21,852 nt of DNA from JBFMHD01 sp040752395 [NCBI: Candidatus Hydrogenedentota bacterium] (GTDB taxonomy: Bacteria > JBFMHD01), in the NCBI GenBank assembly GCA_040752395.1, contig JBFMHD010000014.1, positions 1 through 21,852 of the forward strand, read 5' to 3'. The notes under the pieces are model-generated. The model was not told the DNA's origin. It made no database searches and saw nothing but the letters and a program-made list of their open reading frames with translations. The translations under genes were made by a program, and so were the position numbers. This document shows, piece by piece, positions 1-8,731 of this stretch (positions within the stretch are counted from its first letter, which is position 1; the number at the start of each line of letters is the position of its first letter).

Positions 1-827
1 ATCTCACCGCCAATGGGATGAAGATGGATTGAATAATTAATTGTTTCAAGAAATAATAAGATTTGTGGGGCTGCGAGGAAAAAACCGAGACTCCAGGTAA
101 TGAAGAATTGTATTATATTAATCGGTTGAAGTTGGTTATGGTTAAACAATTTAAGCAAGGCATAAAGAAATCCTAATAATAACACATACAGCGAGGTTTC
201 TGGTTGTCCGGCATAGAGAATAAGTGCGATAACAATAGTTGTAAGGAGGCGTGATTTAAGGTGCTTATTTTGCAATTCATTTTCAATGGCAAATAGGAAG
301 ATTGGGATAAGCATTGCAACGTTACTAAATTGTTCAAGACTAATGAACCATGTAAAACTTCCAGAGAATTGATAAAATACGCCTCCAAGAATGCTTGCGT
401 AATAAGAGACACCAATTTTTCTTAAATAGAGATATGTAAAAAAACCTGCAATAATTATTTTTAAGAGATAAAAATAATCCCATAGCCAGTAAGGGGATAT
501 ATTTTCAATCAATTGATAAATAAAAAGGGCTCTTGTGCTATATTGGCCGGCAAGTGGAACCCCCAAACCCTGATATGGGTTCCATAGTGGTAATTCACCA
601 TCAGATATGATATTTGCTATTGTTTTATTAATTGGTTGTTCATAAAATGCGGGTGTTGCTAAATCTACTTGAAGATTATTTTCTGGTCTTAGTTTATTAT
701 TTATATTATCACCGATGGGGTCAGGGACATAATGTGATGGCAACAAAGTTCTATTAAGGAATGTTATAGGCAAATAAAGTATTATTACAGTCAAGACATA
801 AAAGATTAAGGCATTTTTTATTTGCAA
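1..827 (-). CDS. YfhO-family multi-spanning membrane protein, C-terminus cut by window edge
   Basis: The minus-strand frame is open without a stop from 827 to base 1, giving the first 275 residues of a longer protein. A first hydrophobic segment (about residues 6-25) is followed by an exported-looking region with the motif GELPLWNPYQGLGVPLAGQ (residues 77-95). Further membrane segments follow (about 110-130, 140-160, 190-215, 230-250). The LPLWNP-(6-8 residues)-P pattern after the first membrane segment is typical of YfhO-like proteins, large membrane proteins tied to cell-surface glycan or lipoteichoic acid glycosylation. I chose a TTG start at 827-825 because no in-frame ATG fits the N-terminus and a GAGG lies 8 nt upstream. 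It begins 21 nt after the carB stop, so it is probably co-transcribed with carAB. Substrate is unknown. A related GT-C glycosyltransferase family is the main alternative. Confidence 0.72.
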   Translation of the reverse strand, partial: MQIKNALIFYVLTVIILYLPITFLNRTLLPSHYVPDPIGDNINNKLRPENNLQVDLATPAFYEQPINKTIANIISDGELPLWNPYQGLGVPLAGQYSTRALFIYQLIENISPYWLWDYFYLLKIIIAGFFTYLYLRKIGVSYYASILGGVFYQFSGSFTWFISLEQFSNVAMLIPIFLFAIENELQNKHLKSRLLTTIVIALILYAGQPETSLYVLLLGFLYALLKLFNHNQLQPINIIQFFITWSLGFFLAAPQILLFLETINYSIHLHPIGGE

Positions 828-848
828 TGATATATCCTCATTTTGTTT

Positions 849-3800
849 TTATTTTCTATAACGGTTTTGGAGCGAAGATACGGTATATGTCGTTGTATGT
901 TTTGTAATGAGGCCCTGGAGACAGGATTTTGCTGCTGACATAGTAGTAATGATTGGTATATTATATAATATACAATGGCGTCTAATTTTATAAGCATCTT
1001 CTTTAGTATGACGTCCACTTGGCGTATTTATTACCATCTTGATTTTGCCATCTTCGATCATCTTTAATATTTCTCCTTTACCTCCCTCTTTAACACGTTT
1101 CACAGTTTGAACCTGGATATCGTGAGTTTTAATTTTGGCAGCTGTTTTTTTTGTAGCATATAGTTTAAAACCTAATCGAGCTAATTCTTTAGCAATATCA
1201 ACTATTTCTTTTTTATCTTTGTTATTGACTGTTAAAAGTACACCGCCTTTTTCAGGGACATAGCTACCTGCGGCTTCTTGAGCTTTTAAAAATGCCAACC
1301 CAAAACTATTATCAATAGCCATCACCTCACCGGTTGATTTCATCTCAGGTCCTAAAATTATATCAACATTATCAAACCGAGAAAAAGGTAGAACAGCTTC
1401 TTTGACTGAATAGTAATCTATTCTTCTATTATTGAGGTTTAAGTTTTTTAGTTTTTCACCTATCATAATATATGCTGCGTATTTAGCGAGCGGTATATTA
1501 ATAGATTTTGAGACATAGGGAACGGTTCTTGAGGCACGTGGGTTCACTTCCAAAACATAGACTTCTTTATTTTTTACCGCGTATTGAACATTCATAAGAC
1601 CATATACCCCAATTTTTAGTGCAAGTATTCGTGTATATTCTTGAATTCGTTTAATAATTTGGGGTGATAAATTAACAGGTGGTAGAACGCAGGCCGAGTC
1701 ACCAGAATGTATGCCAGCGTGTTCGATATGTTCCATCACACCAGCAACAAATACTTCTTCTCCATCGCATAAAGAATCGACATCAACCTCAGTTGCATCC
1801 TCAAGAAATCTATCGATGAGCACTGGTTGGTCTTTCTGGGCTTCAACTGCTTCTCTTATATATTTTATCAAATCTTTATCATTATAGACAATTTCCATTG
1901 CACGGCCACCAAGAACATACGATGGTCGCACAAGTACCGGGTATCCAATTTTTCGTGCAACAGTTAAAGCTTGTGATGTTGAATAAGCGATACCGTTTTC
2001 TGGTTGTTTAATATTTAGTTCAGCGAGAAGTTTAGCAAATAGTTCTCTATTTTCAGCCAAATCGATTGCCTCAGGTTGGGTTCCGATAATTGTAATCCCA
2101 TTTTCTTTTAATCCTCTTGCGAGATTAAGTGGTGTTTGACCTCCGAGCTGGACAATCACGCCATCGACCTTTTCTCGTTGTAGAACATTTAATACATCTT
2201 CAAGTGTTAGCGGCTCAAAATATAATCTATCAGCTACATCATAATCAGTTGATACTGTTTCAGGGTTTGAATTAATCATAATAACTTCATAGTTTAATTC
2301 TTTCAAAGCCATAACAGCCTGGACGCAGCAATAATCGAACTCGATACCCTGTCCTATACGATTTGGTCCACCACCAATAATTGCAATTTTTTTCTTATCA
2401 GTTTGTGGAACTTCATCTTCTTTGCCGTAAGTAGAATAGAAATATGGTGTGTATGCTTCGAATTCGCCTGCACAGGTATCAACCCCTTTATATACAGGTA
2501 AAATATTAATTTTTTCTCTTAGATTTCTAATTTCTATTTCTTTTTTATTAAGAAGGTAAGCGATCTGTCTATCAGAGTAGCCGTAGTATTTAGCTTTTTC
2601 TATATCCGGGTTTTGTTTAAACGTTTTTTCAAATAAAACGAGTTCATTAATTTTATTAATAAACCATCTATCAATTTTCGAGAGAGAATATATTTCTTCA
2701 ATTGAGAGTCCAAGTTGGAGCGCATATTTTATAGTAAATATTCTATCGCAATTAGGTATTTTCAATTTATTTTTAACCCACTGGAGATATTCGTTCTTTT
2801 TTTCATTACTCCAGTTAGAGAATTCTTCAACGTTTTTCACCTGGCCGAGGCCATCGGCGCCAAGCCCAAAACGTTTAATTTCAAGGCCACGAACAGCTTT
2901 TTGGAGAGACTCAAGGAAGGTTGATCCGATAGCCATAACTTCGCCAACAGATTTCATTTGTGTTCCGAGTTCATCTTTAGCTCCTTTGAATTTTTCAAAT
3001 GTGAATCGTGGTATTTTAGTGACGACATAATCAATAGTTGGTTCAAAACAGGCAGGTGTTTTTTTAGTGATATCATTAGGTATTTCATCGAGTGTATAAC
3101 CGACAGCGAGCAAGGCTGCGATTTTAGCTATAGGGAATCCTGTAGCTTTGCTTGCGAGTGCACTTGAGCGCGAGACACGTGGGTTCATTTCTATCACAAC
3201 CATTTTTCCGGTATCAGGGTGTACAGCGAACTGCACATTCGAGCCACCTGTTTCAACACCGATTTCTCGCAGTATAGCAATAGATAGGTCTCTCATTTTA
3301 TGGTATTCTATATCAGAAAGAGTAAGAGCAGGTGCTATGGTGATAGAATCACCGGTATGAACACCCATCGGGTCAAGATTTTCAATAGAGCAGACAATAA
3401 TAGCATTATCAGCTTTATCGCGCATAACTTCCATCTCAAATTCTTTCCAGCCTGTAACGCATTCTTCAATAAGTACTTCATTAATCGGGCTTGCTTCAAG
3501 TCCAACAATAGCGCGATGTTTTAATTCTTTTTCATTATGTACAATACTACTGCCTGTACCACCAAGTGTATAAGATGGTCTAATAATCAATGGGTATCTG
3601 ATTTTTTCAGCTATTTTTAAACATTCATCGACAGAATAAGCGAACCCACTTTCTGGTAAATCAGCATTAATATTTTTCATAGCGTCGCGAAACTTCTTTC
3701 TATTTTCAGCTTTTTCAATAGCTTCAAGGGAAGCACCTATCATTTTAACTTTATATTCATCAAGCACTCCTTTTTTAGCAAGTTCTACAGAAACGTTTAA

Positions 3801-4085
3801 TCCTGTCTGACCGCCGAGTGTTGGCAATATAGCATCAGGTTTTTCTATTTCGATAATTTTTTTAACAAAATTAAAGGTTATAGGTTCGATGTAAGTAGCA
3901 TCAGCCATTTCAGAGTCTGTCATAATTGTAGCAGGATTAGAATTAACAAGAACGATTTTGTATTCTTGCTGTCTTAATACTTTACAGGCTTGTGTTCCTG
4001 AATAATCAAATTCGCAGGCCTGTCCTATGATAATAGGTCCACTACCAATAATAAGAATTTTTTCTATATCATTTCTTTTTGGCAT
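849..4085 (-). CDS. carB: carbamoyl-phosphate synthase, large subunit
   Basis: The 1078-residue length is normal for CarB. It makes carbamoyl phosphate from bicarbonate, ATP and ammonia tunnelled from CarA, feeding pyrimidine and arginine synthesis. The two homologous ATP-grasp halves are plain: the first starts with the nucleotide loop [17 protein letters not shown] (about 14-30), and the second repeats it as [16 protein letters not shown] (about 555-570). The paired metal/ATP-site motifs [18 protein letters not shown] and [15 protein letters not shown] are both present. A C-terminal MGS-like allosteric domain (about 930-1065) closes the protein. The start overlaps the carA stop by 17 nt and has no clear Shine-Dalgarno, so translation is probably coupled to carA. 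All key motifs look intact. Confidence 0.98.
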   Translation of the reverse strand: MPKRNDIEKILIIGSGPIIIGQACEFDYSGTQACKVLRQQEYKIVLVNSNPATIMTDSEMADATYIEPITFNFVKKIIEIEKPDAILPTLGGQTGLNVSVELAKKGVLDEYKVKMIGASLEAIEKAENRKKFRDAMKNINADLPESGFAYSVDECLKIAEKIRYPLIIRPSYTLGGTGSSIVHNEKELKHRAIVGLEASPINEVLIEECVTGWKEFEMEVMRDKADNAIIVCSIENLDPMGVHTGDSITIAPALTLSDIEYHKMRDLSIAILREIGVETGGSNVQFAVHPDTGKMVVIEMNPRVSRSSALASKATGFPIAKIAALLAVGYTLDEIPNDITKKTPACFEPTIDYVVTKIPRFTFEKFKGAKDELGTQMKSVGEVMAIGSTFLESLQKAVRGLEIKRFGLGADGLGQVKNVEEFSNWSNEKKNEYLQWVKNKLKIPNCDRIFTIKYALQLGLSIEEIYSLSKIDRWFINKINELVLFEKTFKQNPDIEKAKYYGYSDRQIAYLLNKKEIEIRNLREKINILPVYKGVDTCAGEFEAYTPYFYSTYGKEDEVPQTDKKKIAIIGGGPNRIGQGIEFDYCCVQAVMALKELNYEVIMINSNPETVSTDYDVADRLYFEPLTLEDVLNVLQREKVDGVIVQLGGQTPLNLARGLKENGITIIGTQPEAIDLAENRELFAKLLAELNIKQPENGIAYSTSQALTVARKIGYPVLVRPSYVLGGRAMEIVYNDKDLIKYIREAVEAQKDQPVLIDRFLEDATEVDVDSLCDGEEVFVAGVMEHIEHAGIHSGDSACVLPPVNLSPQIIKRIQEYTRILALKIGVYGLMNVQYAVKNKEVYVLEVNPRASRTVPYVSKSINIPLAKYAAYIMIGEKLKNLNLNNRRIDYYSVKEAVLPFSRFDNVDIILGPEMKSTGEVMAIDNSFGLAFLKAQEAAGSYVPEKGGVLLTVNNKDKKEIVDIAKELARLGFKLYATKKTAAKIKTHDIQVQTVKRVKEGGKGEILKMIEDGKIKMVINTPSGRHTKEDAYKIRRHCILYNIPIITTMSAAKSCLQGLITKHTTTYTVSSLQNRYRK

Positions 4086-5154
4086 AAGTTCTTACAGTAT
4101 TAATAAATTGAGAGAAGATATATTTAGCGTCATTTGGGCCGGGACAAGCTTCAGGGTGATACTGTAACGAGAACACAGGTAAATCTTTGTGTTTCATCCC
4201 TTCAACCGTACTATCGTTTAAGTTTATATGAGTGATTACTACTTTATCTTTGACTGAGTTATAATCGACAGCGAACCCATGATTTTGGGCAGTAATCTCA
4301 ACTTTATTGGTAAGTAGATTTTTTACAGGCTGATTACCGCCCCGATGCCCGAATTTTAATTTAAACGTTTTACCAGAAAGCGCAAGACACAATATCTGAT
4401 GGCCCAGGCAGATACCAAGTGTCGGGTATCTCAGTAAAACTTTTTTTGATAGTTCAATAACATCGTTTATAGGTTCCGGGTCACCTGGTCCGTTTGAAAA
4501 TACAACACCATCAGGATTAATTTCGTTCAGTCGTTTCGGAGTAATATTTTTAGGAAGCACTGATACTTTAGCGTTATGATTTTTCAAATTTTCAAGTATC
4601 CCTTTTTTTACGCCGCAATCGATTACAACTATCCTGACATCACCAGTTGAGGAGTATTCATATTCTTTTTTAGTAGTTACTTCAGTTGATAAATCAATAC
4701 CGACAATGTCTCTTGCTTTTTGAGCTAATTCTATTGCTTCTTCTTCAGTGCCAATTTCGGTTGATATGCATCCCTTCATTGCACCACGCGAGCGAATATA
4801 ACGAGTAAGAGTTCTTGTATCAACTTGCTTGAGGCCAACAACCTTATTTTCTTTTAAATAATCATTGAGTGAGATTTTGCTTCTATAATTTGATGGTATT
4901 CTTGACTCGTTATGTATAATAAAACCAGCGACTTGTGGTTTGGGTGATTGTTCATCAGCTAAAGTAATACCATAATTACCCACTTCACTAACAGTCATAG
5001 TTACAATCTGATAATAATATGAGGGGTCGGTCAAAATCTCTTCATAACCAGTAATAGATGTATTAAAGACCACTTCGCCAGTTGAAGTGCCATTATAACC
5101 GAACGCGGAGCCGTGTAATACAAATCCGTCAGAAAGCGCAATGATGCCTTTCAT
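4069..5154 (-). CDS. carA: carbamoyl-phosphate synthase, small (glutaminase) subunit
   Basis: This 361-residue glutamine amidotransferase subunit hydrolyses glutamine and passes ammonia to CarB. The N-terminal CarA domain ([32 protein letters not shown]) is followed by a class I GATase domain. That domain carries the nucleophile in LGICLGHQ (Cys249) and the His/Glu pair in [10 protein letters not shown] (His333, Glu335). The start is set at ATG 5154 because AGGAG lies 10 nt upstream; the frame can be extended to a TTG at 5175, but that lies upstream of the Shine-Dalgarno. A possible promoter sits at 5214-5240. It overlaps carB by 17 nt, forming a carA-carB unit. Length and residues are normal for the family. 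Confidence 0.97.
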   Translation of the reverse strand: MKGIIALSDGFVLHGSAFGYNGTSTGEVVFNTSITGYEEILTDPSYYYQIVTMTVSEVGNYGITLADEQSPKPQVAGFIIHNESRIPSNYRSKISLNDYLKENKVVGLKQVDTRTLTRYIRSRGAMKGCISTEIGTEEEAIELAQKARDIVGIDLSTEVTTKKEYEYSSTGDVRIVVIDCGVKKGILENLKNHNAKVSVLPKNITPKRLNEINPDGVVFSNGPGDPEPINDVIELSKKVLLRYPTLGICLGHQILCLALSGKTFKLKFGHRGGNQPVKNLLTNKVEITAQNHGFAVDYNSVKDKVVITHINLNDSTVEGMKHKDLPVFSLQYHPEACPGPNDAKYIFSQFINTVRTYAKKK

Positions 5155-5213
5155 AGCTGGGATGCTCCTATACAACGCACCAATAAGTTACTTTTAATAT
5201 CAAGTTAAAAGAA

Positions 5214-5240
5214 ACTATAAAGACGACTATTTAATGTCAA
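5214..5240 (-). promoter_or_regulatory. candidate sigma-70 promoter of carAB
   Basis: On the minus strand, TTGACA (5235-5240) and TATAGT (5214-5219) are separated by 15 nt, about 60 nt upstream of the carA start. The hexamers are strong but the spacer is 2 nt shorter than ideal. No pyrimidine-type attenuator or PyrR-like hairpin is evident in the short leader. Confidence 0.45.
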
Positions 5241-5257
5241 GAATTGAAATTAAAAAA

Positions 5258-5581
5258 TCATGCGTAAGTGTCTATGTTTAAACCAACAAGAATAACACCA
5301 GCAGTTGAAGTGGAAGTATTTACTGATCTCACTGTAGTTTGTCCGCCTCTTGTTACAGGTATACCATTTTCTATACCACGATTGTATTTTATTTGAGCCT
5401 GGATTACCTGCCCCCCTTGTTCCATAGCATCAGCTTTTAATCTATTTATATTCCTTCTCTCCTGTGCTGTGACCTGTAAAGTAGATTGTGATGGTGTACT
5501 CGAGCGAAGCATCCCTGGTTCGCCTGGGTCTAATTTGAAATACATTCTATTCTGAGCGATACCATTAATACTAGCTACCAT
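5258..5581 (-). CDS. unrecognised 107-residue protein next to fliD
   Basis: I do not recognise the family. The ATG at 5581 has GGGAG 6 nt upstream; a longer frame to 5596 adds five residues that overlap that site. The protein has no signal peptide or membrane segment. Residues about 30-70 (polar, Lys/Arg/Glu/Gln-rich) should form an amphipathic helix. The C-terminal part is rich in Thr, Ser, Val and Gly and ends in GVILVGLNIDTYA, suggesting beta structure. It has its own well-formed promoter (5656-5683) and a structured leader. It lies between fliD and carA on the same strand, so a flagellar or surface role is possible by position only. Codon use looks ordinary, and the good start signals argue for a real gene. 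Confidence 0.6.
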   Translation of the reverse strand: MVASINGIAQNRMYFKLDPGEPGMLRSSTPSQSTLQVTAQERRNINRLKADAMEQGGQVIQAQIKYNRGIENGIPVTRGGQTTVRSVNTSTSTAGVILVGLNIDTYA

Positions 5582-5588
5582 AGTAAAC

Positions 5589-5645
5589 TCCCACATCTAT
5601 CCAACCGCTACCCTGGTATTGGTGTAGCGGTATGCATAAGTGGAA
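5589..5645 (-). promoter_or_regulatory. structured 5' leader that can pair with the Shine-Dalgarno of the 107-aa gene
   Basis: On the minus strand a perfect 8-bp inverted repeat (ACCGCTAC at 5624-5631, GTAGCGGT at 5604-5611, 12-nt loop) is enclosed by a second pairing. TTCCAC at 5640-5645 is complementary to GTGGGA at 5589-5594 (one G-U pair). The outer strand includes the GGGA of the ribosome binding site. I do not recognise it as a known riboswitch class. Confidence 0.45.
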
Positions 5646-5655
5646 TATAAACTTT

Positions 5656-5683
5656 ATTATAATTTAATTTTAAAATTTATCAA
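5656..5683 (-). promoter_or_regulatory. sigma-70 promoter of the 107-aa gene
   Basis: TTGATA (5678-5683), a 16-nt spacer and a perfect TATAAT (5656-5661) on the minus strand, in an AT-rich stretch. Predicted transcription start is near 5649, which would make the leader almost exactly the folded region 5589-5645. Confidence 0.55.
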
Positions 5684-5813
5684 GGGTAATTTTTAAAATT
5701 TTGTAATGCCTCGGTTATTGGTGCGGTAGAATTTACTTAAGAGGCAAGAAGTCTGACTCCTGACTCCTAACCCGAATAAATCGGAAAAGAAATATTATCT
5801 CATTGGTAAGGTA

Positions 5814-7625
5814 CTAATATTTTGTTGCGGTGAGACCTGCTAATTGGGACGAGACATAAAGACTTATATTCTGAAGTTGAGCTACTGCTGTTTCCATAGC
5901 AGTGAATTGTCGTCTATAATTTGCTTCACGCATATCAAGTATCTCTTCGAAATCAGTTATCTGGTCATTTAAATCATCAATGAGTTCTTCATAATATTCT
6001 TCCTGTGAATCTATAACACCATCTACACCGATTAAATTATCAAGAAGATTATCCATATCGACTGCGATACCGGTATCTTTGATACTATCGTTATTCGAAT
6101 CAAACGTGAATAAATTTTTAACGCCATCCGGGTCTCTCTCAAGCGCCTCGGTTAACGCTGTCTCATCAATCACGATCAGGCCTTCTTGACTTGTATTTAT
6201 CTCGCCTATGGTGAAAGCAGCAGTTCCATCATCCCCGGTTACTTGAAATAAAGATTTAAAAGTCATCTCAGTATAATCGTAGAGAGTGGTAACAGTATCA
6301 TATAGCTGATTCATCATACTATTTGCGGTAAAATTACCCTGCAGGTCACCTGCTTCTTCAGTTATAGAATTATATTGTGTTAAACTCTGCATCAAACTAA
6401 TCACACTGTTATATTGATCAACAAACGATTTTATATCATCTAACGCAGCTTGTGTATCTTTATCAATAGTGAGAGTTATCTCAGTTGCGCCAGCATCAGC
6501 TTTAAGCAGATTTAACGTAACACCGCTAATAACATCGTCAATCCCCGTATTTTTATCACGCGTAACCGGTACACTATTAACAGTGAACGAGGCATCGGTA
6601 TCAGCCTGCAACACACCACCCTGCGTTTGATCTGATGCAAATTCATTATTTATTGTTGAAGAATCAGCATTGTCTTCAATAAGAATATCTAATTGGTCAA
6701 GAATACCTGTATTCGTTAAAGGGCTATTATCAATAAACTGTAATCCATTTGATGCGCCAACCTTATCACTCGCGATGACCAGTCGGTTATTTAGAATCGA
6801 AGCTGTGAATGTTTTTCCCGAAACACTATTTATTGCGTTTGCTATACCTGAAAACGATATATCACCGTTTAGAAACACCTCAAAATAGCTCGCATCTGCT
6901 TCTGTTTTTATTTGGAAAACCCTGTCGCTTTTACCGGTAGTACCACCAAGCCCTAATGTATTTACATCAGAGTTTTCTGTAATTTTTATTGATTTGTTCT
7001 GATCAGTAACATCAACAACAAAATATTGATTCCCTGCGCCGCCATCGTTATAGCTTACAGTAACATTTGAAAAAGCGGTCTCAATAGCAGTTTCAATATC
7101 TCCAGCAGTTACAGCTGCACTTACATCTATTGTTTTGGTTGTATTTCCAACAGTCATAGTTAATGAGGTAGTACTAACACCTGCACCACCGTTAAAATTA
7201 GCAAGCGGCGTAGTTGCGTCGAATACACCAGCTGGATTAAGGTTAACATCATTTCCGTTTATTTGAGCATTAAAGTTAGCTACGTTATTTGTCTGCTCGG
7301 ATATCACTGTATGTTGTGCGGCAAGTGTGTTGATTTTTATTTTATAAGTTGCGGATTGTGCAGAAGAGCTTGCTGATGCCGTTAGAAAACTTGTGTCAGA
7401 TGACGTTGCAGACATTTGACCAAACGAAGTGCCATTTATTAAATCTGTTAACGTACCCTGGAGATTAGTGAGCCGAGTATTAATGTCTCTGAACGCATCA
7501 AGCTGTAATTGATAAGTATTTATCTCGTTCTGCCATAAAGTTATTGGTCTGCTCTCAATTGCTATTAATTGGTCGATAAGATTATCAATATCTATTCCAC
7601 TTGCTAAACCAGTTATGTGTACCAT
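5814..7625 (-). CDS. fliD: flagellar hook-associated protein 2 (filament cap)
   Basis: This 603-residue FliD homologue caps the flagellar filament and helps fold flagellin as it leaves the export channel. The N-terminal FliD_N signature ITGLASGIDIDNLIDQLIAIE (residues 4-24) begins a helical D0/D1 segment. Thr/Ser/Asp-rich beta domains follow (about 95-350). The FliD_C domain (about 360-590) ends in a long helix with EANYRRQFTAMETAVAQLQ before the SSQLAGL tail. The start is ATG 7625, with AGGAGG 7 nt upstream; the frame extends to an ATG at 7664, but that lies upstream of this site and inside a hairpin. A sigma-28-type promoter precedes it. No flagellin, fliS or other flagellar gene is adjacent, so this is a detached flagellar gene, with only the unrecognised 107-aa gene downstream. 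Confidence 0.95.
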   Translation of the reverse strand: MVHITGLASGIDIDNLIDQLIAIESRPITLWQNEINTYQLQLDAFRDINTRLTNLQGTLTDLINGTSFGQMSATSSDTSFLTASASSSAQSATYKIKINTLAAQHTVISEQTNNVANFNAQINGNDVNLNPAGVFDATTPLANFNGGAGVSTTSLTMTVGNTTKTIDVSAAVTAGDIETAIETAFSNVTVSYNDGGAGNQYFVVDVTDQNKSIKITENSDVNTLGLGGTTGKSDRVFQIKTEADASYFEVFLNGDISFSGIANAINSVSGKTFTASILNNRLVIASDKVGASNGLQFIDNSPLTNTGILDQLDILIEDNADSSTINNEFASDQTQGGVLQADTDASFTVNSVPVTRDKNTGIDDVISGVTLNLLKADAGATEITLTIDKDTQAALDDIKSFVDQYNSVISLMQSLTQYNSITEEAGDLQGNFTANSMMNQLYDTVTTLYDYTEMTFKSLFQVTGDDGTAAFTIGEINTSQEGLIVIDETALTEALERDPDGVKNLFTFDSNNDSIKDTGIAVDMDNLLDNLIGVDGVIDSQEEYYEELIDDLNDQITDFEEILDMREANYRRQFTAMETAVAQLQNISLYVSSQLAGLTATKY

Positions 7626-7649
7626 AAAATTACCCTCCTTGGCTTTACA

Positions 7650-7671
7650 TTCCCTGAGATTCATCAGGGAA
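7650..7671 (-). promoter_or_regulatory. hairpin in the fliD leader
   Basis: Perfect inverted repeat with 8-bp arms TTCCCTGA/TCAGGGAA and a 6-nt loop, about 16 nt upstream of the AGGAGG of fliD. A second short GGGG/CCCC hairpin lies at about 7683-7693. They leave the Shine-Dalgarno free, so they more likely affect RNA stability or protein binding than directly mask the start. Confidence 0.45.
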
Positions 7672-7705
7672 GAGTGGTTTTGTGGGGAGACCCCTCCTAT
7701 GAATT

Positions 7706-7733
7706 ATATCGGCATATCCTATAATATACTTTA
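7706..7733 (-). promoter_or_regulatory. sigma-28 (FliA/SigD) promoter of fliD
   Basis: On the minus strand, TAAA (7730-7733, in the context TAAAGT) is followed after 16 nt by GCCGATAT (7706-7713). This is the Bacillus SigD consensus (TAAA, 14-16 nt, GCCGATAT) with a perfect -10, fitting a late flagellar gene. The same TAAAGT could also act as a sigma-70 -10 with TTGATT (7751-7756) 17 nt upstream. Confidence 0.7.
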
Positions 7734-7784
7734 GCACATTTTTAGCAAAAAATCAAGTAAATTTTCGCTATTTTTTAACTTAAA
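7730..7784. repeat. promoter-region direct repeat, copy 1 (upstream of fliD)
   Basis: About 55 bp matching 8339-8394 in the same orientation with roughly six mismatches and one indel in a T run. A 28-bp core is identical, starting at the ATTTTTAGC of each copy. The two copies bracket hicB-hicA. Confidence 0.85.
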
Positions 7785-7788
7785 ATTA

Positions 7789-8034
7789 TTACAATTGAGC
7801 AAGTAAATCAAAGTATCTTTGCCTGCTAATACCTGCTGTTGTTAAGTTTGTTCGAATATGTGCTACTGGTACCTGTTTGTGTCCACATTTTATAACAACT
7901 GGTCTTTTTACTCCGGGTTTTGTCATACTGATATGATCACCTTTACGATTTGAAATATTAAACCCTTCCAGCTCAAATATCTTTATGAGTTTGCGATAAT
8001 CTAAAGGGACTATTCTTTGTTCATTAAACGGCAT
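7789..8034 (-). CDS. hicA: HicA-family toxin (mRNA interferase)
   Basis: An 81-residue basic protein with the HicA double-stranded-RNA-binding fold. The catalytic His is in KGDHISMTKPG (His34), followed by RPVVIKCGHKQVPVAHIRTN and the C-terminal helix motif TAGISRQRYFDLL. HicA toxins cut mRNA or tmRNA and are held inactive by HicB. The N-terminal 8 residues are slightly longer than usual, and no strong Shine-Dalgarno precedes the ATG. The start overlaps the end of hicB by 11 nt, so translation is probably coupled, which favours antitoxin made first. No frameshift or missing key residue is seen, so the toxin should be active. Confidence 0.85.
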   Translation of the reverse strand: MPFNEQRIVPLDYRKLIKIFELEGFNISNRKGDHISMTKPGVKRPVVIKCGHKQVPVAHIRTNLTTAGISRQRYFDLLAQL

Positions 8035-8308
8035 AAGATAATTCGACTGGTAAAAATTCTATATCAATTGGTTGTGGGGAAACCCATTGCGGAACTGGTT
8101 TCTGGATATATGTAAATCCTGCTTCTTCTAAGACAGTAACTAATGTTCCCATTTTTTCACATTCTTCAAGAAATAAATCTACAGCTTCTTTTAATGACTT
8201 TTTTGCTTCTTCTATGCTGCTACCAAAACTTGAAATGTTTAATTCCGGGCATAAACTAATGTATTCATCTCCTTCTTTAAAAATTTCCATTCTGATTAAA
8301 ATCTGCAT
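8024..8308 (-). CDS. hicB: HicB-family antitoxin
   Basis: A 94-residue protein with the partial RNase-H fold of HicB. The typical strand and turn EYISLCPELNISSFGSS (about 16-32) are followed by the helix IEEAKKSLKEAVDLFLEEC. The C-terminal region after about residue 70 is short (VSPQPIDIEFLPVELSYAV) and shows no ribbon-helix-helix or HTH domain. This form may therefore neutralise HicA without being a strong DNA binder itself. GAGG lies 8 nt upstream of the ATG at 8308. It is transcribed ahead of hicA from a perfect TATAAT promoter inside the duplicated element. Confidence 0.85.
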   Translation of the reverse strand: MQILIRMEIFKEGDEYISLCPELNISSFGSSIEEAKKSLKEAVDLFLEECEKMGTLVTVLEEAGFTYIQKPVPQWVSPQPIDIEFLPVELSYAV

Positions 8309-8329
8309 TTTGTAACCTCTTTATTATTA

Positions 8330-8357
8330 ATTATAACATTTAGCAGATTTTTAGCAA
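8330..8357 (-). promoter_or_regulatory. promoter of hicBA
   Basis: TTGCTA (8352-8357), 16-nt spacer and TATAAT (8330-8335) on the minus strand, followed by a leader of about 15-20 nt carrying the hicB ribosome binding site. It contains two TGCTAAA words 9-10 nt apart that recur in the fliD-side copy and could be an operator. Confidence 0.6.
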
Positions 8358-8394
8358 AAAATCAAGTAAATTTTATTGATTTTTTTAACATAAA
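8339..8394. repeat. promoter-region direct repeat, copy 2 (upstream of hicB)
   Basis: Partner of 7730-7784, about 609 bp away in direct orientation; see that entry. The similarity stops where the two -10 regions diverge: TATAAT here, GCCGATAT at fliD. Confidence 0.85.
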
Positions 8395-8511
8395 TATTTA
8401 GCATATAACTCAATGGATACAAAGTTATTTTTGCCGGTAATAGATGTAAATAAATTTATCAAATGGTCAAGGCCTGGCCTGGCTTCTCTGTCAGACAGAA
8501 TAGCTCTATTA

Positions 8512-8703
8512 CTACTCAACGAAATAAAGTGTTAAAAATGATTGGATTATAATGTAACATAAAAGAAAAAGCGATATAATCTTTATAATAAGCTGGACCT
8601 TTTTATTTAGATTTTTATCTGAGACCCTGTAGTCTTTAAAAAAGATTACTGTTTCATAGATAATTAAAAACAAGAGTAAAAACAAAGCTATTAATAGTTT
8701 CAT
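8512..8703 (-). CDS. small two-span membrane protein
   Basis: A 63-residue protein with two hydrophobic helices (about 2-20 and 40-60). They are joined by a short positively charged loop with FFKDYRVSDKNLNKK, which by the positive-inside rule would face the cytoplasm. The ATG at 8703 has GGAGGG 6 nt upstream; a longer frame reaching 8757 overlaps the upstream gene and has no such site. It starts 28 nt after the WecA-like gene stops and is probably co-transcribed with it. No family recognised; a partner or helper of the envelope-glycan enzymes upstream is only a positional guess. Confidence 0.6.
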   Translation of the reverse strand: MKLLIALFLLLFLIIYETVIFFKDYRVSDKNLNKKVQLIIKIISLFLLCYIIIQSFLTLYFVE

Positions 8704-8731
8704 ACTAATCCCTCCAAAAATTGTTAACATA

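Noticed and set aside
2715-3524. Several plus-strand open frames inside carB
   Set aside because: They are antisense shadows of a conserved gene, without start signals or recognisable products.
5632-5655. TAAAGTTT on the minus strand upstream of the 107-aa gene, identical to a sigma-28 -35
   Set aside because: No GCCGATAA-like -10 follows at 11-16 nt; the bases at that spacing (ATGCATAC and neighbours) match poorly. The sigma-70 promoter explains the site better.
5703-5747. Inverted repeat TGCCTC/GAGGCA downstream of fliD, possible terminator
   Set aside because: Arms are only 6 bp, the loop is nearly 30 nt and there is no U-tract.
7625-7700. c-di-GMP riboswitch or CsrA-type leader for fliD
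   Set aside because: The GEMM core is absent; several GGA words exist, but they coincide with G-rich ribosome-site sequence and prove nothing.
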